Source: Planctomicrobium sp. (lineage in GTDB: Bacteria; Planctomycetota; Planctomycetia; Planctomycetales; Planctomycetaceae). Taken from it: a stretch of DNA of 6,005 bases. A program made the position numbers and the translations under genes. Below are positions 1-5,408 of this stretch, one piece after another (the stretch's first letter is position 1; each line of letters starts with the position of its first letter). The notes under the pieces were generated by a model. The model was not told the origin of the DNA. It ran no database searches and saw only the letters and a program-made list of their open reading frames with translations. The stretch is taken from contig JAJDEL010000073.1 of assembly GCA_029259835.1 (NCBI GenBank), forward strand, positions 1 through 6,005, given 5' to 3'.

Positions 1-1047
1 AACCGGACCATCTGCTTTGGGAATCGAATACTTCCCACCGCCCACCATCGTCGCAACGGCAGGAACTTTGTCGGAATCTGGGGAGAGAAACGCGATCAAC
101 CCCCAACGTAACGGTTCACCACCCACTTCGACCTTGCCTGAAACTGAGACTCGCTGCTTGCCGGTCAGAAAATTGTTGTTCCGCACCCAGTCTGCAAGTC
201 GATCTGGCCACGATTTCAGAACAGGGTCATTCGGAGCCAAGCCGACGCCGTGTCGGCCTTTCTGATAGATGTGAAGTTCGGCATCGACACCATTTTCAAT
301 CAAAGCCTTGTAGTAAAGAATCGCACCTCCGACCGGGACCGCCTGATCTTCCGCAGTGTGGAAAATGAACGTCGGCGGCGTTTCTTTCGTAACCTGAAGT
401 TGATTTGAAAGAGACTCCACGAGTTCTTCGGAGGGATTCTCTCCTAATAGATTCCTGCGTGATCCTTTGTGCGTCAACGGATCGGACATCGAAATGACAG
501 GATAGCAGAGAACGGCGAAATCCGGGCGACTGTATTGTTGAGCGATCACATCATCGCTCGATTTGTCGCCGCTATCAAAGTGCGTCGAAACGGTCGACGC
601 CAAATGCCCGCCCGCCGAAAAACCCATAATTCCAACACGATCTGAGTCAACGCCAAGCTCTTTCGCGTTTGCCCGCACATAGCGAATTGCTCGTTGAGCA
701 TCTTGCAACGGAGCCGGATGTTGATAATGCGGGGCATGACGATACGTGACGACAATGCCAGTGACTCCCAGCCGATTCCACCATTTCGCAATCTGATGCC
801 CTTCATGGTCCATCGCCAAACCGCCATAGCCGCCGCCTGGAAGAATCACGACGGCGGTTCCAGTGGCAGCGTCTCCGGCAGGATAGATACGAATCAGCGG
901 AACATCATGCTCCTCCACCCCTTTCTGCCCTGGGGCACCATCGGCCCATAGCTTGATCGGCTCCGGTCCAGCAGCACTGGCTGAAGTGGTGATCATCAGA
1001 ACAAATGTCGTACTCGCAACGACCATCAGAGTAGTTTGACGCAGCAT
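1..1047 (-). CDS. Secreted alpha/beta hydrolase (acetyl-esterase/BD-FAE type) with C-terminal regulatory-like domain, partial
   Basis: The frame is open for 349 codons from the ATG at 1047 to the window edge, so the 3' end is missing. The N-terminus looks like a signal peptide (hydrophobic residues 5-20, AxA cleavage motif ASA at 23-25). The catalytic domain spans about 30-290. It has an oxyanion-hole motif LPGGGYGG at 69-76, the nucleophile elbow GFSAG with Ser144, the likely acid Asp234 (AEDQAVP) and His266 (GRHGVG), a complete catalytic triad. This resembles planctomycete secreted proteins annotated as acetylxylan esterase or carboxylesterase; the substrate is inferred to be an acylated sugar or other ester. 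From about residue 299 a second module begins (VSGKVEVGGEPLRWGLIAF), resembling carboxypeptidase-regulatory/transthyretin-like domains. The gene lies downstream of the SMP-30 gene on the same strand but beyond that gene's terminator. A weak SD-like GAAGAG precedes the ATG, and TGCTAATAT at 1099-1091 could be an extended -10, so it may have its own promoter. Confidence 0.9.
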   Translation of the reverse strand, partial: MLRQTTLMVVASTTFVLMITTSASAAGPEPIKLWADGAPGQKGVEEHDVPLIRIYPAGDAATGTAVVILPGGGYGGLAMDHEGHQIAKWWNRLGVTGIVVTYRHAPHYQHPAPLQDAQRAIRYVRANAKELGVDSDRVGIMGFSAGGHLASTVSTHFDSGDKSSDDVIAQQYSRPDFAVLCYPVISMSDPLTHKGSRRNLLGENPSEELVESLSNQLQVTKETPPTFIFHTAEDQAVPVGGAILYYKALIENGVDAELHIYQKGRHGVGLAPNDPVLKSWPDRLADWVRNNNFLTGKQRVSVSGKVEVGGEPLRWGLIAFLSPDSDKVPAVATMVGGGKYSIPKADGPV

Positions 1048-1134
1048 TGGTTTTCTCTTCAAAGAAGCGAATTCAAAACAATAAAACGGAATATTAGCAG
1101 AACGTATAGCACGCAAACAATTCAGACAAAAGCG

Positions 1135-1167
1135 TATTGCCGCACACTTTTTAAGTGTGCGGCAATA
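1135..1167 (-). terminator. Perfect 15-bp hairpin terminator of the SMP-30 gene
   Basis: The arms at 1135-1149 and 1153-1167 are exact reverse complements (TATTGCCGCACACTT) with a 3-nt loop. The hairpin starts 17 nt past the SMP-30 stop codon. Reading leftward it is followed by CGCTTTTG, a short and imperfect U-tract. There is no U-tract on the plus side, so it is assigned to minus-strand transcription. It lies between the SMP-30 and esterase genes and argues against full co-transcription. Confidence 0.75.
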
Positions 1168-1184
1168 AGTAGGGATCTCTTTGA

Positions 1185-2090
1185 CTACTTAGAATGCGAC
1201 TTCGCAAACGGGTCCGATCCACTTTTTACGTTCAGCTTGATCGAATAGAAACCGGTTCGGGCGGTGATGTACAAGGTCTTCCCGTCCGGTCCGCCGAGAG
1301 TCATATTCGCAGCTCCCTCAGGGAGCGGAATCGTGGCGATCTCTTTTGCTTCTGAAGAGAAGACGCGGATCGTTTTTCCGGTCACGTAGAAATTTCCGCG
1401 CTCGTCGAGCACCAATCCATCAGACCCGGCATCGGCTGCGATTTTTCGATTCGCGACTTTCCCTGAACCAATAATATCATAGACGTACGACTTCTTCGCG
1501 CCGGGGTCCGCGACGTACAACTTCTTCCCATCCGCCGAACCTATCACGCCGTTCGGTTTCACCAAGTTGTCGAGAACCCGGTCGATTTTCTTTCCATCCG
1601 GATGAATGTAATAGACATGGAAGCCTCCCTGTTGCAGATCATCCATACTTCCGTAACGCGGATCGGTGAAGTAGATCCCACCTTCCGGATCGATCCACAA
1701 GTCGTTCGGCGAATTCAGTTTCTTCCCCTGATACGAATCGGCGATCACAGATTCTTCGCCACTCGGAGTAATCTTGATCACCGCCCGCCCGGTCGGCTGG
1801 CAGACGATCAAGTTCCCTTCCTTGTCGAAGATCAAACCGTTGCAGCTTCCTTCAAGAACTTTGAAGGTTCCGAGTCCCTTCTTTTCTGACCAAGTGTGAA
1901 TCGTTTTGTTGGGGATGTCAGAGAAGTAGAGAGTTCCCTTTCGATCCCAGGCTGGGCCTTCAGTGAAGCGAAAATCTCCCGCCAGTTTTTGGACCTCCGC
2001 ACCATTCACGACAATCGATTCGTTTTCTGCAAACCCGCAGGCAGCATGCACGAACAAAATAATCAGAACAACCAGTATCTGAATCCGCAT
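1185..2090 (-). CDS. Secreted SMP-30/gluconolactonase/LRE-like protein
   Basis: This is a 301-residue protein of the SMP-30/gluconolactonase family: six-bladed beta-propellers with a divalent metal that hydrolyse sugar lactones or related esters. Metal and substrate ligands appear conserved: Glu44 in FTEGP, Asn129 in SPND, Asn180 in KPNG and Asp224 in GSDG. These correspond to the Glu, Asn, Asn, Asp set known in human SMP30. Blade-type repeats such as LYFSD, IYFTD, LYVAD, FYVTG and LYITA are visible. The N-terminus is a signal peptide (hydrophobic 3-14, likely cleavage after A21 in GFA|E), so the protein should be exported. Cys18 is not in a convincing lipobox. A TTG at 2105 would add five residues. 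I prefer the ATG at 2090 because AAAGG lies 7 nt upstream of it and it gives a normal signal peptide. The true substrate is unknown; the neighbouring esterase suggests sugar-derived esters or lactones. Confidence 0.9.
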   Translation of the reverse strand: MRIQILVVLIILFVHAACGFAENESIVVNGAEVQKLAGDFRFTEGPAWDRKGTLYFSDIPNKTIHTWSEKKGLGTFKVLEGSCNGLIFDKEGNLIVCQPTGRAVIKITPSGEESVIADSYQGKKLNSPNDLWIDPEGGIYFTDPRYGSMDDLQQGGFHVYYIHPDGKKIDRVLDNLVKPNGVIGSADGKKLYVADPGAKKSYVYDIIGSGKVANRKIAADAGSDGLVLDERGNFYVTGKTIRVFSSEAKEIATIPLPEGAANMTLGGPDGKTLYITARTGFYSIKLNVKSGSDPFAKSHSK

Positions 2091-2164
2091 CGAAAAGCCT
2101 TTCAACTCGGGGTGGTTTTATCGTCGAAGAGAAACTGAGAGTACATTTTTGTTTGAGCAATGAC

Positions 2165-2192
2165 ATTACAATAGTTTCCCTGCAGATGTCCA
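2165..2192 (-). promoter_or_regulatory. Candidate sigma70-type promoter for the SMP-30 gene
   Basis: On the minus strand TGGACA (2192-2187, 5/6 match to TTGACA) is separated by 16 nt from TGTAAT (2170-2165, 5/6 match to TATAAT). Transcription would begin near 2158, giving a leader of about 68 nt before the ATG at 2090. This is a consensus match only; planctomycete promoters are poorly characterised. Confidence 0.4.
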
Positions 2193-2326
2193 ACTCATCA
2201 CTCTCGTGTCCTTCATTTCGCAATTCACCTGAAATAGATTACCACAACAGTTCTTCAAAAACTGGTATTAGGGTTGCTGACACCACACTTAATTACAGTG
2301 ATTCGAGCAGATTTGAACTCATCTTC

Positions 2327-2343
2327 AATTTCATGATGAAATT
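2327..2343. promoter_or_regulatory. 17-bp palindrome, candidate operator
   Basis: AATTTCATGATGAAATT has two perfect 8-nt arms (2327-2334 and 2336-2343) around a central G. It directly abuts the candidate -35 box of the DUF1559 promoter at 2344, which is the usual geometry for a dimeric regulator's site. The regulator is unknown, and AT-rich palindromes can arise by chance. Confidence 0.35.
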
Positions 2344-2372
2344 TTTACATCTCTTTTGTTTCACGCTATCTT
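2344..2372 (+). promoter_or_regulatory. Candidate promoter for the DUF1559 gene
   Basis: TTTACA (2344-2349, 5/6 match to TTGACA) is separated by 17 nt from TATCTT (2367-2372, 4/6 match to TATAAT). Transcription would start near 2379, leaving a leader of about 80 nt. An alternative is TTGACG at 2394 with TTTATC at 2417. The call rests on consensus matching and spacing only. Confidence 0.35.
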
Positions 2373-2458
2373 GACTCAAAATTTGTGATATCCTTGACGG
2401 AATCGAATAGCGAGCCTTTATCCATTCCTTTTTTCCATATTTTAGTACGGAGAATTCT

Positions 2459-3451
2459 ATGAAACGTTTGCGCCGTGGGTTTACCCTGATTGAGCTACTT
2501 GTCGTGATTGCGATTATCGCGATTCTGGTTGCATTGCTGTTGCCTGCTGTTCAACAGGCCCGTGAAGCTGCCCGACGAACTCAATGTAAAAACAACTTGA
2601 AACAGTTCGGGCTTGCTCTGCACAACTACCACGACACGTTCGGAAAGTTCCCAGCCCTCGTCTTCGGAACACGTGCAAATAACAACTGGGGCGATGAATG
2701 GCGCGGGAACAGCGTTCACACGATGTTGCTCCCATACATCGATCAAGCCCCGCTCTACAGCCAGTACGACACAGCGATTTATTGGACGGAAAACCCAAAT
2801 CGTACTTTAGGACGAACGAAAATCGGACCGTTCCAGTGTCCGTCTGATCCTGGTATCGTCCTGAACGGAGATGGTGGAAACAACTATGGCGCGAGCACCG
2901 GTCCAAACTTTGGTTGGGAAGCAAGCCTTAATCGCGTAGTCGGTGTCTTCCACAGACGCCGTTCAACCGGGATGGCAGGGATCACGGACGGTACTTCCAA
3001 CACAATTGCGTTTGGTGAGATTGTTAAAGGTGACAATGACAATGGTTCTTTCACAGTAGAGAAAGGGGATTTCGTAAGAGCCCAGTCATTAGCTGGGATC
3101 AATCCTATCAAGCCAACGCGCGCTCAGTTAGAAACTTATGGTCAGGCTTGCGTAGCAGGGTCTGGTAACCATCGGAGTATCGCTGGCTTTACTTGGGTTT
3201 CACCAATGATGGAAGCGACCGGAATGAACACGATCGTCCCACCAAACTGGGAATACCCGAATTGCCATGAATGTGGTGGTTGTGGTGCAGGTGATGCACG
3301 CGGTGTCTGGGCATCCAGAAGCTACCACGTTGGTGGATCGCAGCATGCCTTCGCAGATGGCACAGTACATTTCATCGGAGAGAACATCGACTTTGACTTG
3401 TACCAAAGCCTGGGCAGTGCTAACCAGAATGACATTGTCGAAGGATTCTGA
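2459..3451 (+). CDS. DUF1559 domain protein with prepilin-type N-terminal cleavage/methylation motif
   Basis: This 330-residue protein is a typical planctomycete DUF1559 (SBP_bac_10) member. The short basic leader MKRLRRG is followed by FTLIELLVVIAIIAI. The prepilin peptidase site is G7|F8, with Glu12 at position +5 of the mature protein, then a hydrophobic helix to about residue 29 and the family signature QQAREAARR. Further family marks are NNLKQFGLALHNYHD (45-59), LLPYIDQAPLY (90-100), FQCPSDP (125-131), GITDGTSNTIAFGE (174-187) and the C-terminal H-x9-DG motif (H290, D300-G301). The protein should be exported and assembled, or anchored, like a type IV pilin or type II pseudopilin; the function of the family is unproven. 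An unusual CxxCxxC cluster (C269, C272, C275) sits just before the H-x9-DG block. The SD GGAG at 2449-2452 with 6-nt spacing supports the start. A strong terminator follows, so this is probably a single-gene unit. Confidence 0.95.
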   Translation: MKRLRRGFTLIELLVVIAIIAILVALLLPAVQQAREAARRTQCKNNLKQFGLALHNYHDTFGKFPALVFGTRANNNWGDEWRGNSVHTMLLPYIDQAPLYSQYDTAIYWTENPNRTLGRTKIGPFQCPSDPGIVLNGDGGNNYGASTGPNFGWEASLNRVVGVFHRRRSTGMAGITDGTSNTIAFGEIVKGDNDNGSFTVEKGDFVRAQSLAGINPIKPTRAQLETYGQACVAGSGNHRSIAGFTWVSPMMEATGMNTIVPPNWEYPNCHECGGCGAGDARGVWASRSYHVGGSQHAFADGTVHFIGENIDFDLYQSLGSANQNDIVEGF

Positions 3452-3472
3452 TTTTGCTTTGACGTGAACACG

Positions 3473-3527
3473 AGAAAGCAGTTTTGAGGATGACCCATGT
3501 TGGCGAACTCGAACTGCTTTCTTTTTT
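3473..3527 (+). terminator. Intrinsic terminator after the DUF1559 gene
   Basis: AGAAAGCAGTT at 3473-3483 pairs perfectly (11 bp) with AACTGCTTTCT at 3512-3522, enclosing a 28-nt loop. A run of six T's covers 3522-3527. It begins 22 nt past the stop codon. The loop is longer than usual, but the uninterrupted stem and U-run make the call good. Confidence 0.8.
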
Positions 3528-3532
3528 ATTAC

Positions 3533-3551
3533 AGTCACACTTGTGACTTTT
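3533..3551 (+). repeat. Short inverted repeat followed by TTTT, possible second terminator or operator
   Basis: AGTCACACTTGTGACT at 3533-3548 has 7-nt inverted arms around CT. As RNA it would form a 6-bp stem with a 4-nt loop running into UUUU (3548-3551). It sits between the main DUF1559 terminator and the lipoprotein gene. It could be a weak back-up terminator, or a protein-binding site for the downstream genes. Confidence 0.4.
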
Positions 3552-3584
3552 GTTTGAAATCGAGTTTAAGAACAAGGAACAATG

Positions 3585-3908
3585 ATGTCTCGCTTTGGAT
3601 ACCGCCTCTTAGTTTTGGCCTGCTTCCTCCCTATGATTTCGACCTTGAACGGATGCGGAAAATCTGTTGAAACCGTCGAAGTCGAAGTCAATTCATCAAT
3701 GGACGATATCAAGTCCGGGTTAAACGAAATTGTCGAATCTGGAGTCATTTCAAGTAGTGTTGAAGACATTCGTTCGAGTGTCGGAAACCTCACAGGAGAC
3801 GAGGCTGCTAAAAAAGATGAATTGATGACAGATCTTGACGAATTGTCAGGACTGAACGATTCAGCCAAGATCAAAGCTAAGGCCAAGGAAATCCTCGGGA
3901 AGCTGTAG
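3585..3908 (+). CDS. Small acidic lipoprotein of unknown function
   Basis: I do not recognise this family. The 107-residue product has a basic start (MSRFGYR), a hydrophobic stretch and a lipobox L21-N22-G23-C24, so it should be lipidated at Cys24 and held in a membrane facing the periplasm. The mature part of about 84 residues is charged and predicted largely helical by composition. It has an acidic segment (ETVEVEVNSSMDDIK), a Ser-rich centre and a lysine-rich tail ending AKAKEILGKL. It has no transthyretin-like beta domain, which is the commoner small lipoprotein near DUF1559 genes. Two adjacent ATGs occur at 3582 and 3585; AAGGA at 3574-3578 is 3 nt from the first and 6 nt from the second, so the second is preferred. 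It lies 73 nt upstream of the TPR gene on the same strand and may be co-transcribed with it. Confidence 0.8.
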   Translation: MSRFGYRLLVLACFLPMISTLNGCGKSVETVEVEVNSSMDDIKSGLNEIVESGVISSSVEDIRSSVGNLTGDEAAKKDELMTDLDELSGLNDSAKIKAKAKEILGKL

Positions 3909-3916
3909 TGGATTGC

Positions 3917-3968
3917 GGTGAGGCAAATTAGTACGATTTCGGATGCCGACAATTGCCTGAAACTCACC
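3917..3968 (+). repeat. Nested hairpin between the lipoprotein and TPR genes
   Basis: Three nested complementary pairs fill this gap: GGTG (3917-3920) with CACC (3965-3968), AGGCAA (3921-3926) with TTGCCT (3953-3958), and TCGG (3939-3942) with CCGA (3946-3949) around ATG. The sequence that follows is not T-rich, so it is not a typical intrinsic terminator. It may be an mRNA processing or stability element. It ends 13 nt before the TPR start codon, close to the ribosome-binding region. Confidence 0.4.
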
Positions 3969-3981
3969 GGTAATTCTTAAG

Positions 3982-5355
3982 ATGACAGTTAAAACAGCCC
4001 ATTCACGTCGAGTCCGCCCGAAAGGCAAGACACGTCGTGTTCGGGCTGTTGTTTTTTGCCTTCTCGTCACTGCCCTGTGGTACTTTCAGTTCTTCTCTTT
4101 CCTGTTGAACGGGCTGGCAATCCGGCAACTGCGAGTTGATCATTTTGATCGCACGGAGAAATTGCTGCGCTGGTCAGTTTCTCTTCGTGATAGAAATCCT
4201 GAAACGTATCGATTGCTGGCCCGCCTCAATCAAAAACTCTCTCAGTTCGAAGAGTTCTCAAAGCACATCAAGATGTTCTCCGATCTCGGTGGAGATCCGA
4301 ACATTGCTCGCAGAGAGGAAATTCTCTTCCGAGCAACGACTGGAGAAGCGAGAGCACTAATGAGCGAACTCGCAAACCTGTTGATCGATCAGGAAGGCGA
4401 TGCGGATGAAGTTTGCAGCGCTTTTGCAAACGGTTTTTTGGTGGATCAGGAATTCGAGCAAGCTTTTGTTCTCATCGACCAATGGAAAATTAATTTTCCA
4501 GACGATCCCCGACCGCACGCAGCCAATGGGCGTGTTCAAGATTATTTAAGCAACAATGCTGTTGCCGAAAAAGAATACAACGACGCCCTGCTCAAGTGCC
4601 CGTCGCATTACCCTTCTGCATTTGCCTTGGGCCGCTTGTACTTGGAATCGCAACACCCTCGGGAAGCATTAGAACTGTACTCCCGATGCCTCTCCATGGG
4701 GAAAAACGCCGCTGCAAAAATCGGTGCGGCAAAATGTTATCGCCAACTTGGCGACACGGAACAGGCTCGCAAATTGCTGCTGGAAGTGATCGATCTTCCC
4801 AGGGAAGAACTCGTCATCAGTTACCGCTATCTGGGAGAAGTTCTTGAAGGGGAACCTGCCGCTCTGGAGCTAGGGAGCATTGAACTGGGTGCAGGCAACA
4901 ACGAAGCGGCTTTGAAGCATTTAACGACTGCGTACAATGCTGACCCGACTGACCTGGATGTGCGCTACACACGGGCAATGGCGATGCGTCAGTGCGGACA
5001 GGTTGAATTAGGGAACAAAGAATTGCAGGCTGTCAACGACTCTCGCAAGGCGTTGCAAATCGCAGACAAAATCGTTGATAAAATCAATCCACTCGAACCG
5101 CATGTCGAGGAGCGAGTTCGAGTTGGTCAACTCTATTTGGAGAACGGATCTTTACGGACTGCGGAGTACTGGTTGAAAAGTGCTCTGGCATTCGACAGTC
5201 GCTCCCTTGCTGCGCACGAACTCCTTGCGGAACTCTATTCTCGGAAAGCAAGAAAAGACAAACGTCTTGAGCCGGACTCAAAATATCACAAAAGCCGAGT
5301 ACAGGAACTCTCGCCCGGATCAAGTTCAGACGATACCGGCAATCCACCTCAATAG
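3982..5355 (+). CDS. Membrane-anchored tetratricopeptide-repeat (TPR) protein
   Basis: The 457-residue product has a very basic N-terminus (residues 1-21, rich in Arg and Lys) followed by one hydrophobic helix at about 22-46. This predicts an N-in anchor with the remainder in the periplasm. The C-terminal part is mostly helical repeats. The clearest TPR-like units are about 210-240 (ALGRLYLESQHPREALELY), 243-272 (GAAKCYRQLGDTEQARKLL), 292-321 (GAGNNEAALKHLTTAYNADP) and 377-406 (VGQLYLENGSLRTAEYWL); helical pairs at 54-100 and 140-173 look like degenerate repeats. TPRs mediate protein-protein contacts, so a scaffold role is likely. The tail (430-457) is polar and disordered-looking. No later in-frame ATG exists before about codon 98, so the start at 3982 is kept although its SD is poor. 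A CRTAC1-type gene begins 53 nt downstream. TPR and FG-GAP/ASPIC proteins are, to my knowledge, often neighbours in planctomycetes. Confidence 0.9.
   Translation: MTVKTAHSRRVRPKGKTRRVRAVVFCLLVTALWYFQFFSFLLNGLAIRQLRVDHFDRTEKLLRWSVSLRDRNPETYRLLARLNQKLSQFEEFSKHIKMFSDLGGDPNIARREEILFRATTGEARALMSELANLLIDQEGDADEVCSAFANGFLVDQEFEQAFVLIDQWKINFPDDPRPHAANGRVQDYLSNNAVAEKEYNDALLKCPSHYPSAFALGRLYLESQHPREALELYSRCLSMGKNAAAKIGAAKCYRQLGDTEQARKLLLEVIDLPREELVISYRYLGEVLEGEPAALELGSIELGAGNNEAALKHLTTAYNADPTDLDVRYTRAMAMRQCGQVELGNKELQAVNDSRKALQIADKIVDKINPLEPHVEERVRVGQLYLENGSLRTAEYWLKSALAFDSRSLAAHELLAELYSRKARKDKRLEPDSKYHKSRVQELSPGSSSDDTGNPPQ
3993..4057 (+). promoter_or_regulatory. Terminator-like alternative hairpins in the first codons of the TPR gene
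   Basis: GGGCTGTT at 4043-4050 can pair with AACAGCCC at 3993-4000 (8 bp). Alternatively TTCGGGC at 4040-4046 can pair with GCCCGAA at 4016-4022 (7 bp). The two stems share GGGC and exclude each other. Both are followed by GTTTTTT (six T's at 4052-4057). This resembles an intragenic attenuator, but it could be a by-product of coding an Arg/Lys-rich then hydrophobic segment. Confidence 0.25.
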
Positions 5356-5408
5356 GTATATTGACTCAGTCGACTTCAGCCTCATTTGTCTTCTGATCGA
5401 TCTGTTTC

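Larger units (their letters stand above)
2091..2458. other. Divergent intergenic region with no supported gene
   Basis: This 368-bp AT-rich gap separates the leftward SMP-30 gene from the rightward DUF1559 gene. It contains the candidate promoters and palindrome listed separately. A second -35-like box, TTGACG at 2394-2399, is 17 nt from a poor -10 (TTTATC at 2417). One 73-codon open frame starts with TTG at 2153 but has low-complexity, non-protein-like content, so I do not call it a gene. No RNA gene is recognised here. Confidence 0.7.

Noticed and set aside
17..951. Open frames of about 80-93 codons on both strands (17-265, 546-827, 694-951)
   Set aside because: They overlap the esterase, whose frame has a signal peptide and a complete catalytic triad; their own sequences show no domain or membrane logic.
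2091..2105. Upstream TTG start for the SMP-30 gene
   Set aside because: It has no SD, while the ATG at 2090 has AAAGG at suitable spacing and gives a standard signal peptide.
2153..2374. A 73-codon plus-strand frame in the divergent intergenic region
   Set aside because: It begins with TTG, covers the candidate promoters and palindrome, has Ser/Phe-rich content without a recognisable fold, and has no good SD.
2514..2924. A 136-codon minus-strand frame antisense to the DUF1559 gene
   Set aside because: The plus-strand frame is an unmistakable DUF1559 protein; the antisense product is Cys/Arg-rich and looks like an artefact.
3533..3548. CRP/FNR-type binding site
   Set aside because: The half-sites are in the order TCACA then TGTGA with a short centre, the reverse of the TGTGA-N6-TCACA arrangement, so it is kept only as an inverted repeat.
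5361..5375. Overlapping small palindromes and TTGACT between the TPR and FG-GAP genes
   Set aside because: GACTCAGTC and AGTCGACT are short and have no paired -10 at proper spacing, so a promoter or operator is not supported.
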